Source: Phocoena phocoena (taxonomy: Eukaryota > Chordata > Mammalia > Artiodactyla > Phocoenidae). From it: 64,000 nucleotides of DNA. The position numbers and the translations under genes are program-made. The stretch lies in assembly GCF_963924675.1 (NCBI RefSeq), contig NC_089219.1, forward strand, positions 151,858,288 through 151,922,287, in the 5' to 3' direction. A model generated the notes under the pieces. That model was not told the origin of the DNA, made no database searches, and was given only the letters and a program-made list of their open reading frames with translations. Positions 35,531 through 54,076 of the stretch are shown piece by piece. Every line of letters starts with the position of its first letter. Position 1 is the first letter of the stretch.

Positions 35531-37175
35531 TCATTATCCTAACAAAGCAATTGGGGAGTGGGATGGCACGCCTCGGGGAGGCACACTCAAGAGGACACGG
35601 CCCTCTTCAACCCAGGCAGCTTGCAACCTGAACCCAGAGAAGAGACCTAACACGTTGGAAACCTGGATACATGAGCGCAGACCATAGGCTGTGAGAATTT
35701 CTAGGCAGTCGGGCTGGGGGTGGTGGTGGTGGCTAGGATGGGGTGGAGTGTGGCCGGTGGGGGGGCAGTTATTGGAAAATTTACCTGGAGGTCACACTTC
35801 CATACTAGGCTCTCTGTTTTTCCTTAGGGTGTGTATATTTGGGTAGCCTTTTGGGAAATGGAGGTTATGAAGGGCTAAGCCCCCCATGAAGCCCTTGCAT
35901 CAGCATTGGTGTACGCCTATTTGCTGCCAGCAGAACTGAGCACACAGCGCTCAAGGAGTTGATCAGGGAAGGCTTCCTGGAGGAGGGTTTGAGGCATGCT
36001 TGAAAGGAGGAGAGAGGAAAATGGCTCCCACAAAACCCTAAAGTGAGAACAGACAGGTTGATGTAAAATCAGGAGCAGGGAGGGCCCTCTGAAGGCATCT
36101 GTACCCCCCAACCCCATCACTGTAGGGACAGGAGCACTGAGTCCCACCACCTGCCCGAGGCCCAGAGTCTGACTGAGCTGCTGCAGGAGGTGGGAGGGGA
36201 TGTCCGGGCAAAGGTACGAAGGCTTGAAGAAAGAGGCACCTTCGGGGAAAGGTGGTCCTTGGTCTGCTAGCAGGAGTAAGGAGTGTGCAGTGGGTGGTCA
36301 GGTACGGGACCGGAGAGAGAGGAGGGTCAGGGCTGGGACACAGCGCTGGGGCACTTGCTGGGGATGGGCACAGCCCCTTAGAGATGACAGTGGGACAGTC
36401 AACAGGATGTCTTGAGGCCTCCAGGAGCTCCTCTGCAGCCCAGGGCCACATTCTTTTGAGTATTCGGGGGTGGGGGGTGGGAATGGGGGTTGGAGGAGTA
36501 CGGAAACACCTAGAAACAAGACCTGGCTTTACCACCTGACTAAATGGCACTGTGTCTAGAGAGGTCTAAGCTCAAAGTAGAGCGTCACCTGGGGGTGCTC
36601 ACTGGTGCAGGCAAGGAAGGGAAGGACTTGCGGAGGTGGGTTCCAGCAGGTTCCTAACGTATCAGAGGTTTCATTTCTATGTTAATTCATTTTCATTCAC
36701 TAATATGAACTGTGAAGCCTAGAGGTCCAACTCACTTTCTGAGGCTTGCAAGACTGATAGGTAGGCAGAGGTTGAGGAAGGGGCGGGGAGGCAGGCAAGT
36801 GACAAGCCCCCTGGGCAGGCGGCTCACACCCTCTGGGATTACCTGCATCTCGCAGATGCAGGTAACTGCCCATTACTGTCAACATTTCTGCAATCGGCTT
36901 CTCTCTCCCAGACCAGCCGGTGAGTTCCTTGAGGAAAGAGAACTGTTTACTTAATTCTGAATCTTTAGTTCTTCACAGAGTGATCTGGACCAAGGAGATT
37001 TTTAATAAACGTCTGTTAGGGGCCCCTCCAAGCCCAGAGCCAATGTGGTCCCCATGGATCCTTCTCGCAGTGGGCAGTGACCAGGAGGGACCAGCCCTGG
37101 TCATGGGAACACAGAGCCATCCTCTCTGTGAGTATCTCTCCAGACATGTACATCAGGGGAAATGGGAGTAAAAAC
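35531..37175. other. Intergenic, mostly nothing recognised
   Basis: An antisense L2-like motif (GGGAAGGCTTCCTGGAGGAG) occurs at about 35967-35986. A TGG-repeat run lies at about 35718-35733. Confidence 0.45.
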
Positions 37176-37179
37176 TCTA

Positions 37180-37690
37180 GAGCCATGGAAACCCAACTGA
37201 TAGCGACAATATAATCATAATAATGGCTTTTGCTGTCCTTTTCATTGACCATAAAGATAACCCATGTTCATTGTGAAAAATTGAGAAAATGGAGAAATTC
37301 ATGGCAGAGAAAGTGATAATCACTCATCTGTATACATACTTCTAGTTGTTTCGTCATGATATTTGTATAGATACAAAATTAGGACTATATATTTTACATA
37401 CTGTGTACTTTTACAACCAGTGTATTTCACCTATGTCATAATTATGTTGTAAATAATTTTCATAAGAATGTCATAAGCAGTTTTCCATGAGTTGAAATAG
37501 GCTTTGAGAAGAACGTGAGATACAAATGTTTCCATACTAGCTATGTAATGGATGGAAAAACATGTATTTATACTTCTCTTGTGAGATATTTATGTTGCTT
37601 CCATCTTTTTATCGGGTGTAACAGTGCCACTGTGACAATCTCTGTCCCCAACTGTTATAAACCTCTTACTATTTCTTTAAATTAATTTGG
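37180..37690 (+). repeat. LINE-like AT-rich fragment (tentative)
   Basis: AAAAATTGAGAAAATGGAGA, then CATCTGTATACATACTTCTA, has the flavour of an old L1 3' UTR. Family uncertain. Confidence 0.35.
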
Positions 37691-37962
37691 AGTAAAATGG
37701 TGCGTTCATTAAAAAAAAAAGTCTGTTAAATTAAAAAAAAATTTTTTTTAATTTAAAGAATGTTTGTTAAGTTCACGGTACCTTGCCTAACATACATCTG
37801 TTAGGATAAGGGACATCAGAATTCTGAAACTTTGGTGGCAGTTTGGGAGGATGGGTGGGTTCCCCTGGACAGAGGGGTTTTATTCACTGTTGTGTCCCCT
37901 ACAACCCTTCCCCCGTTGAGAGAGTGATGCCTGCTTCCACCCTAGAGGACAGGCAACAAAAC

Positions 37963-38172
37963 AACAGCCAACACTTAGGCGGTGCTTTTCTACGTGGCCA
38001 ATAAATTCTGAGCACTTTCCATGTATTAACTCATCTAATCTTCACGCATTCTACCTATGCGGAAACTGAGGCACGGAGAAGCCATTTTATGTGATCCCAC
38101 AATTAGGAAGTGATGGAGCCAGGATTCGAGCCAAGACACTAGAGCTCTGCTCTTGACCTCCACACGGCACTG
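37963..38172 (-). repeat. MIR SINE
   Basis: CCATGTATTAACTCATCTAA, CGGAAACTGAGGCACGGAGA, then GAGCCAGGATTCGAGCCA. Confidence 0.88.
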
Positions 38173-39095
38173 CCTCTATTGCTTGGAAATTCCAACCTTT
38201 CCCCCTCCTCTGGTACCCTAAATCTGGGCAGTCAATTCCATTATTGAGTAGAACACTTAGCCAGAGGTGTAGCATCACAGATGGTTGAGGGTAAACTTCA
38301 AGTCATCACCTCAAGGCATGAAACGGTACTGGGCCCATCCCCCTGCTCCAAGGTAGCCCTCCCTCCTGTCCTCATCAGCTCCAGCTTTAGGAATTCCCAC
38401 ACCCGAGAGTCAGCCCCAGGTCTTGAAAGGCCAAGGCAGTCTGGCCTCAAAGCAAATGGCCCAATCGGATGCTCCAGGCATCCTGCAACCCAGGTGGAAG
38501 GGTGTTTGCAAGCCTGCAACCACCGTTGGCCACATTCCTCTCGGCATCTCTGAGGAATGCTTCTTACCCGTGGGCTGTATCTTGCCGCCCTGCTTGGCAA
38601 AATAGAGACCCAAGGAACATGGTCAGACCAGGCGCAGATCTGGCCTATTCCAAGACGGCTCCTTCCTCTGCAACCTGGTAGGACTTACCAGAAACAGTGC
38701 ATGCCCCTGGAATTCCCAACAAGTGGTCTCTCAGCCTCTGCTCGGATGCTTCCAGGGACAGAGAGTTCACTGCTTCAGAAGGCGGCTGATCCACTGAGTG
38801 ATACCTGTGACCCCGTGGTTTTATCCTAAACTCTCTTTCCATGTTTACTTCCCCAGCTACATTTTAAACTCTGTGGAAACAAAGCTCTGGGATGAGGTAA
38901 TCTTAAAGTCTTGCAAAATCTTTTAGGTAGAATATGCTTAATACATTCTTGCTAATTGAGATCTTATCAAGGGTGAAGAATGCAAAACAAGAAAAAATAT
39001 GATCTAATTTAAATGCCAGGACTAGGATCCCTGGGGGAAGGAGGGCGATGGAATTTCTGCTGGTGGAGAAGGGGCTGGGCATGTGCAGAGTGATA
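38173..39095. other. Intergenic, nothing recognised
   Basis: No gene or confident repeat seen. Confidence 0.5.
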
Positions 39096-39099
39096 TTCA

Positions 39100-39300
39100 T
39101 GCTACCGCTCACTGAGCACTCATGTCAGGCCCCTCACGGGAATTCTCTCATGAATCCTTCCAATCCCATGGAAAAGGTGTTGTCACCAACTCCATTTTAC
39201 AGAGAAGGACACTGAGGCACAGAGAGGTTAAGAAACATGCCCAAGGTGACACAGCTTGCAAACAGCAGAGCTAGGATTTGAATCAAGATTCATGGATTTT
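39100..39300 (-). repeat. MIR SINE
   Basis: CACTGAGCACTCATGTCAGG, ACTGAGGCACAGAGAGGTTA, then GTGACACAGCTTGCAAACA. Confidence 0.88.
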
Positions 39301-40672
39301 GGAGCCTTGGATGTGCAAGATGCCTCCCCAGGGACCCGGGACCCAGCTGATCTCTCCTCCAGGGAAAACACGGATGGTATAAAAAGTCTTTGTTGTGTCT
39401 GGAAAAAAAAAAAAAAAGTAAAAGACAAAAATCCTTGGTAAATTTGAAAAAAGTGACTAATGGACAACTCCCCTTCCCCCAAGAAACTGAGACCTCATGA
39501 GAGGGAAGCAAAGATAGCATCCTATCTGATGCTGAGGCTCTGAGCTCCTGCAAGTGGGGTCTAAGGGTCAAGTTTGTATCCCAGATACTGGAAACAGAGC
39601 CTGGCATGTAGTCAGGAAGTCTCAGGTGAATAATGAGTGAATGTGGGAGGGAGGAGCTCAGAAGGAGACGGGAAGATGAGGGGCTGGGCTAGAAGCTTTG
39701 AGCAGGGAGGAGCGCTGACTGCGTCCCAGAGGGCCGAGCCCTGTATCCACCACTCTGGCTGGATCCACTTGCTCACACAGCTGCTGCCATAGCACCGCCA
39801 TTCCTCGTGTTGACATCACCAGGATGAGATGGACAAGCGTGCAGGAGGACAGAGATGCCGCGTGGCATCAAGAGAGCTTCTCAGGGATTTGGGGCGGGGG
39901 TGGACAGCTAGGAGAGGCTTCCCTCGGGAAGAGGCCCGACCAGATGATCGATCTCTGCATTTGTGTTACTCAGGGCAACCCCAGCAAGAGGAAGGGACAG
40001 GTGAGGGGCAGAAAGAGGGGGTAGCAGAGGGAAAGCGGGGACAGGAGAGAGAAGGAAGTGGCTAAGCGGCACCTGCGATCCCTCTGGAGCCGCCCACCCA
40101 CCCTGTCCATGCTGTTGAGGAGAGCTGGCGCCGGCTCTCCGGAGCTGGGCACCGACCATCAGAAAGGACGCCGGTCACAGCTCTGGTACAGGAACTGGGG
40201 CCCCCGGTGCTCAACGTTGCCTTTTGAAGTGGTGGGGAGGTCCGGAGGGTCCCGAGGAGGGGCTGGGTGATGGCAGGGCACATGTGGTGGGGTGGGCACA
40301 GTGACTTTCAGCTAACTCACTGGGACCTACTGGTCACCTCTCAGCCATGCCTGTAGGTGACCGGAGGCTGAGGGTACTGTTCCCAGTTCCCCGGAACCCA
40401 GCAGACAGTAAGGTGGCGCCTCCTGTACCCGCCCACAGCCACCTGGGAGGCAGATGGTATGGTGCAAGCACTGCACTGCTCAGGTAGGCAGACTTGGGTT
40501 TGAACTCTGACACTCTCCCTTGCTCTGCGTGGCCCAGCAAGCTACCTTGCCCAGAGTTTCAGGTGCCTCACGGTGAGTGCGAGGACAGCCCCCACCTCGG
40601 GGCACCGCCCCCGAGAAGAGGCTCCTCCTCCCCTCCTGCGCCCCTCAGCTGCAGCCTCCTCCTACTGCCTGT
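39301..40672. other. Intergenic, nothing recognised
   Basis: An A-run of 15 lies at about 39403-39417. No genes seen. Confidence 0.5.
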
Positions 40673-40741
40673 ATATGTGTGTGTGTGTGTGCGCGCGCGC
40701 GCGCGCGCGCGCGCGCGTGCGGGGGGGGGGGGGGGGGGGGG
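40673..40741 (+). repeat. Compound (GT)n-(GC)n-G21 tract
   Basis: TATATGTGTGTGTG runs into about 26 nt of alternating GC, then GTGC, then 21 consecutive G (40721-40741). Alternating purine-pyrimidine favours Z-DNA; the G run favours slippage or quadruplex-like stacking. Confidence 0.95.
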
Positions 40742-40886
40742 TCCTTTCCTCCTCCGCCCATAGCACCCTCCTCTCGGGGGCTGCCTTCTCCTATTCGTCT
40801 CTCTGAGCCTTTAAAAACAGAGGTCAGTGGCCTCGCCATTCAGAACGAGATCCAGAGTCCCTTCCATGCCCCACAGCACCCCACGT

Positions 40887-41045
40887 GAGTGCTTCTCAAC
40901 CTTGGCTACACGTTGGGGTCACCTGCGGAGCTTTTAAGAAACTACTGATGCCTAGCCTCACCGCTGGAAAATCCGTGTGAATCACTGGAGCTGGAGCCGG
41001 GCGTCCGTACTTCTTAAATGCTCCCTGGTGGATCTAACGCGCAGG
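40887..41045 (+). repeat. MER5A-like hAT element
   Basis: GTGCTTCTCAACCTTGGCTA, ACGTTGGGGTCACCTGCGGA, then ACTACTGATGCCTAGCCTCA: the MER5A 5' half. Confidence 0.8.
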
Positions 41046-41049
41046 ACCA

Positions 41050-41470
41050 CTGCTCCACTCCACGTGAGCCAGCCTTCCTGTCACCCCGCCCAGGTGCTGT
41101 GCTCCAACCTGGCTGCCTCCTTGTTCATCCTCAAACACCCTCCTTTCAGGACCTCTGCTGGAATACTCTGTCCTTGGGGGTCCACATGGCTCCCCCCTTA
41201 CAAGTCACTGCTCCCCAATCTTATCAGTGAGGCCCCTGACCATACCGTGTGCCAGGCCCCCACCCTGTGCCCTCACATCTCCCCTGACTCTGCTTGCTTC
41301 TGTGTCATCACATTTGACCCCTGACGTGTCACATTTATTTACGTGATGCTTCCTCCTTCACTAGAACGCAAGCTCTGTGAGAGCAAGGACATGGCGGTCT
41401 TGCCTCATCCTCAGTGCCCAGCACAGTGCCTGGCACACAGTGGGTGCTTGATAAAAATCTGCTGAGAGAA
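41050..41470 (+). repeat. L2 LINE 3' end
   Basis: CACTAGAACGCAAGCTCTGT, CAGTGCCCAGCACAGTGCCT, then GGCACACAGTGGGTGCTTGA and TAAAAATCTGCTGA. Confidence 0.85.
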
Positions 41471-42685
41471 AGGCCGTCAACGCCAGGAGGTCTGAGCTCC
41501 CACTGCCGGAAAGCAAGGGTGGACAGTCTTGCACCTCGGTGTCCTGGCACCCAGCACGGGGCCAGGCTGTGACCAATTCACGGGGCTGATGATTTGCTCT
41601 GGAGACAGGGGCTCAAGGGGTGCTGTGGAGTGTCAAGACTGGAAGCAGGGGTCTAAGCAAAGATGAAGGTGGAAAGGTGGTCCAAAAGGAGCTGAGCTGC
41701 TTTGAGGAGGAAGGAAAGGTGGTCTGGCAAGTGTCCCACACCGGGCTGGCCCACGTAGCCTAGCAGGGCAAAGAGAGCAGTGGCCTGTGGGGCATCAGCC
41801 CTGACCACTGGGCCCAGATCAGAGGGACAGGGTGACTGAGAGCCCACAGGAAGGGTGGGGCAGGGGAGAGCCAGCCCCAGGTCCCACCAGGGTGGGAGAG
41901 GACTGGGGCAGAGCCTAGCATGAGAGCTGCTGTCACCCTCAAATAGGACCTTTTGTCCGGCAGCTGCAGGGCTGCTGCAAAGCACAAACGACCCCGCCGA
42001 GTGGGCCCAGTCGGGGGCCCCAGGCACTCCTGACCCATCCCAGGAGCCCATGGCAAAAGTGAGGCCAGAGGGGGAAATGACTGGCTGGCGGGTTTGGCCA
42101 GGGACTCCAGCATATGGGGCAGGCCGCTGTTTGTGAGAGCCAGCCATAAGGAATGTGGGAATGAAGCTGGGGGTGCCCAGGAAACAGAGGGCTCCAGGAC
42201 ACGTGCCCTGTGTGGCGGCAGTCTGGCCACCGGAGAGCCCGACGGCAACCCTCGAAGCCCTTCTGCCCCAGCATCTCATAACCAGTTACTCCGCCCCTCC
42301 AGCTTCCTTCTCCAGAAACATCATTTTTCTTTGAGCACTAACTACATACAAGGGCTGGTAGGAGCCTGTCCAGCTGAACATCCCCAAGCTTTCTAGGGCA
42401 GAAGCTCAGAGTGCCTTAATGTCTCCACAGAGACCTCCAAAGTCCCCCCACCCAAGTGAGCCTCCCTGGGGGAGTGTGGGCTCTTAAAGGGGCAGAAGCC
42501 TCTGTAAACTGGTGGGTGCTGCCGTCTATGACACAACGGTGGTCTCTGGTGTCAAGAAGCACTCCAGCAAAGCAGTGTCTGCTCTGGGGCCTTCCCTGCT
42601 GTGTGTTTCTCTGGCTCCTGGGGCTCTGCCTGGTCTACACTTCCCCTCCTCACTCCTTCTCCTCTTTGAAGACCATGGGCTGGAG
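41471..42685. other. Intergenic, nothing recognised
   Basis: GC-rich; a 208-codon minus frame (41653-42279) has no domain signal. Confidence 0.45.
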
Positions 42686-42689
42686 TGGC

Positions 42690-42860
42690 AGACAGACCTG
42701 GGATTCTAATTTGCTACATGACCCAAGGCAAGTCCTCTAACCCCTGAGAAACTTACTGTCCTCACCTGCAAAGTGGGGAGAAAGGGGCTTGTTGTGAGGA
42801 TTCAATGAGAGGCATAGTGCCTGGCACACAGTAGGGAGCTTAGCAAACCTTAGGTCTTCG
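42690..42860 (+). repeat. MIR SINE
   Basis: ACAGACCTGGGATTCTAATT, then GGGCTTGTTGTGAGGATTCA, and TAGTGCCTGGCACACAGTAG. Confidence 0.85.
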
Positions 42861-43839
42861 CTAGCCTCCTCCCACATTCAACTAAAAGGCCGGACTCAGA
42901 TGCCCACCAATGTGTCTCCTGGCCCCTGCCCTTACTGTCCTCCAGTTTAGCGACTGGCTGCCTTTAAGAGGTGAGGAGGTCTAGGCTGGCAGAATCCATG
43001 CTGAGAATCACTCTTTACTTCCATGATCTTGGGGGACATCACCCAACCTCTCAGCATGAGCTTCCTCAAGTGTGCCAGCAAACTGGAAAGTTCTTATGGC
43101 CAGACATAAGGCCACTGGTCAGGTAAGGCCAGCAGGTTTGGGGCCTGACATTCTCAGGGTGGTCTTGGGGAGAACCAACCTGGACACTGAAGTGGAAAAT
43201 GGGGCAGGATGCTGAGAACTCTGGGAGATGTGTGTGAAAGGAGGTATGGACAGACCCAAGGTAAGAGGCCATCCGGGCAGCGGGAAGGGGAGTCGGGTCT
43301 GTGCAGTTACTGCTGGGCCAGAATTATAGGGAGGTTTGTATCCTAGTTCTGCTGCCCTGGCCTTGACCATCCCCCATGTCAACCCTCTCTTGAACTTTCC
43401 TCCTTGCCCCCCAATAAGTCAGAGAGCCACTTGGTTGGGGGAGCACAAGGGTCAGCGGCAGTAGCCAGAACCCCAGACCCTTCCCCAGGACTCCTGGCTG
43501 GCCCCACCCCTCAGGCACCAACTTGGGCCACGGCTGGGACCCCGAGCACAGAGTCCCAGGCCTCTTCTGCTCCCACCCCAGGTCACCCAGAGCTGACTTC
43601 CAGCTCTGAATGCAGCAGCATCTGGAATACAGCAGGGAGGGTGCAGGGCACCATGCCCACAGCCCAGGGTGGGTTCAGGGACACATACAAACCAAACTCT
43701 CTCTCCACTTTACGTACACATGCAAGCAAGCCCCACTTGCGCTCAGAAGGCCCGGAGGGGGCCTTCTGTCCTCCATCTTTGGCATCAATCTGTCAAAACC
43801 AGCTCTTCAGCATGAGACTGTTCACTCCTTTCTGTACAA
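42861..43839. other. Intergenic downstream of CDK18, nothing recognised
   Basis: May hold a weak MIR-like piece near 42990-43070. No gene evidence. Confidence 0.4.
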
Positions 43840-45274
43840 CACGAATTAAATATATTATCTGTCTTTGCGCTGAGCCACAGGACGTTCACAGTACAGTGGG
43901 GGAGGAGGGGAGGGACCTGTGGGGAAGCCAAGACCCTCCAGGGCTGCTCCTCAGGCTGAGGGGGGTGCGCAGGGGACCTGGCCTCCCCTCGGCCTCGCCA
44001 TCCAAGATTCAGCCGGGTGTTGAGGAGACTTTGGGAACAGGACAGGTGTGCTCCATAGGGGTGGGGGGCGGGGCCTTCTCGCAGGCCCTAACACTCCCAG
44101 TCCCCTGGGGCCTGGGGCTCAGGGCTCGGGATCAAAGTCTATCCCGTCCTGTCCCACCTTCCTGTACCTCAGACTGTGGTGCTGATGCTTTCTCTGGTGG
44201 CCGCCCTCTGGGGAGGCCAGGGGCATGGGGAGGCTGGTGCCCAGATACGGTGGAGCAAGGACAGAGCCACGGGGGGGCCGGGAAGGAGGGGACGAGGGAG
44301 GCTGTGCCAGCCCCAGGGAGCTGGCAGCAGCGTGAGGGTGACTCTGCATATCTGGGTACCGTCCTCGGGACCCTGGCCCAGGGCTGGCTTACCAGCGCTC
44401 AGGAACGATAAGCAGGAACCACTCTCGGGAAAGGGTGGAGAGGTAGCAGCTTGGGTCAGAGCTCCAAGGGCAGTGCGTGCTCTACCACCTGCCAATTTAA
44501 GGCAATCCCATTCGGACTGGGGAGACGGGCGGGCCAGGCTGAGCTGGCAGGAGTGCAGCTGGCGGGACCAGGCCACCACTGGACTCAACTGGGCGTCCAG
44601 CAGCATACGGGGCCTCTGGCGAGGAGTGGGGAATGGGAACAAGTGGGGGATGATGAGAAGACGGGGTGGGGCTACAACTCCCTCTGTTGCTCTGGGGACA
44701 CCCGCCCCTCAGGTGAGGGTGGGCTTTGGCACACACGTTGGCACCCAGGATTCCAGAGTCCCAGACAAGGTGCCATGTTGCTTCCTGCTCTCAGCGGGGG
44801 AAAAACGGGAAAGACGTGTGGGCTCCAAGGGGCCTGAAAGGGACTCGACCAAACTGGTGAGGCAGGCAGGTACCCCGGGTGGGGAGGCATGGTGGTGCCC
44901 ATGTTCAAGGCATAGCGCTCTGCCCGGCCTCTAGATTCTTCTGTCCATGTGGGTTCCATGCTGGTGTCTGAGCACTTTAGGGTGGGAAAGTGTCTGAGAT
45001 CGCTCCCTGTCCCCTCACCTCCTCCCAGGGAAGCAGCTCATGCCCAGCCCCAGGGAAGGTGATGGAGGGGTTGGTGTCCAGGCCAAGGCCACTGGGGAGG
45101 CATGTGGGAAGAAGGGAGAGGAAACAGCCGTGGCCAGCAGGGCTGCCGAGAGGTCTTCTGGACCGGCCGTTAGCCCTCACTCCTCAGTCCTCCGAGGCCA
45201 CACGGGCCCCATCCTGCCGCAGTTGTGCTCAGTGTGACCTCTCGTCCCTTGGGCCACAGCAGGGTGGGCACAGC
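43840..45274 (-). other. CDK18: CDK18 3' UTR (probable extent)
   Basis: About 1.4 kb of GC-rich, repeat-free sequence follows the CDK18 stop codon on the minus strand. I see no canonical AATAAA. A minus-strand AATATA at 43851-43856, in an abrupt AT-rich patch, is the best candidate polyadenylation signal. The extent is inferred; a long plus-strand open frame here is not supported. Confidence 0.45.
43851..43856 (-). terminator. CDK18: Candidate variant poly(A) signal AATATA for CDK18
   Basis: AATATA on the minus strand, about 1.42 kb past the stop, in an AT-rich island within GC-rich DNA. AATATA is a known weak variant. The assignment is inference. Confidence 0.3.
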
Positions 45275-53076
<7,802 letters not shown>

Positions 53077-54051
53077 TTTGCTCACGATCAGCAGGCAGCA
53101 GGCCGCAGGGTCCTGGGACAGAAGTGAGGACAGCCGGTGAGAACACGGCAATGGGTCCGGTCGACACCAGCTTCCCATCAAGCTCTGTCGCCCTGCACTC
53201 AGGGGCCAGGGTTGCAGCTTCCTAACCCTCTTCCTCCTTGGGAATCTCATTCCCCCAGGACTCCCTGTCCCTGGGGGAGATATTCACAGGGGATATTAAG
53301 AAGCACAGCAAAGTACTGCTCATAACAGCAGCTGGATGTGCCAATAGGATCCTGAAGGCCTCCCCAGGGCCACATGGTAACCTTCCAGCTGCCGGAGGTC
53401 TAGAGAGTTCTGGAAGGAGGCCAGGGGTGGCAGGGAAGACACCAGGACCGGGTGGCCCTAGGGCCAGCAGCTCTTTACCAGCTTGCACGGAAGAGGCTGA
53501 ATATGTCAACAGGCAGCAAGCCTTACTGATGGATGCCCATAAGCTGAACATAACTTAGCCTACACCCTTGTAACGCAGTCTGGTCCCAACCCCATTTCAT
53601 CCTAATATTGACACCTGGGAGTCCCTCTCTGGCTTGTCCTGGGTCCCCAGGAGACAGGAAGAGGGAGGAAAGGGACAAGGGAGAGGATGTGTGCATCTGA
53701 GCTGGCCCAGCCCCATCCCTCCTGCTGAAATATGGGAGGTCGGGAGCAGTTGAATGTCTCAAGGGAAAGACAGAAATTTACCGGAAACAGACAGGGCCCC
53801 CAGGGAGGAGGGGCTGAACACTGCTGGCCCCTCCCACACCAGAACCCCAGCAGGCAGGGTGTCTACTGCAGAGAGGGGTGGGCCCTCCCCACCGAGAAGG
53901 GGTTCCCTCCCTGCGGCTCCTCTTGCCCCGAGTGAGGGGACACGGCTGGCCTTCCAATGAGATTTGTGCAACTGCTTCTCCCCCTAGACCCTCCCTTCCC
54001 TGTTCCGCCCTGAAAACTCAGAGTGGGGCTGTCACCCTTTCCCTTCCCTTT

Positions 54052-54076
54052 CCCCCCCTCCCCTCCCCTCCCCTCC
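54052..54076 (-). promoter_or_regulatory. G-quadruplex-forming G-rich tract in CDK18 intron 1
   Basis: The minus (CDK18 sense) strand carries one run of seven G and three runs of four G separated by single A residues, plus a GG end. That is a textbook intramolecular G-quadruplex motif, about 0.94 kb upstream of the start-codon exon. A regulatory role is inference only. Confidence 0.6.

Noticed and set aside
41653..42279. 208-codon minus-strand frame
   Set aside because: GC-rich intergenic DNA with no domain, no splice context and overlapping frames of similar length in other phases.
43404..44411. 335-codon plus-strand open frame
   Set aside because: It lies in GC-rich DNA partly antisense to the CDK18 3' UTR, has low-complexity Pro/Gly/Ser composition, no domain, no intron structure and no family resemblance. 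Stops are rare in such composition.
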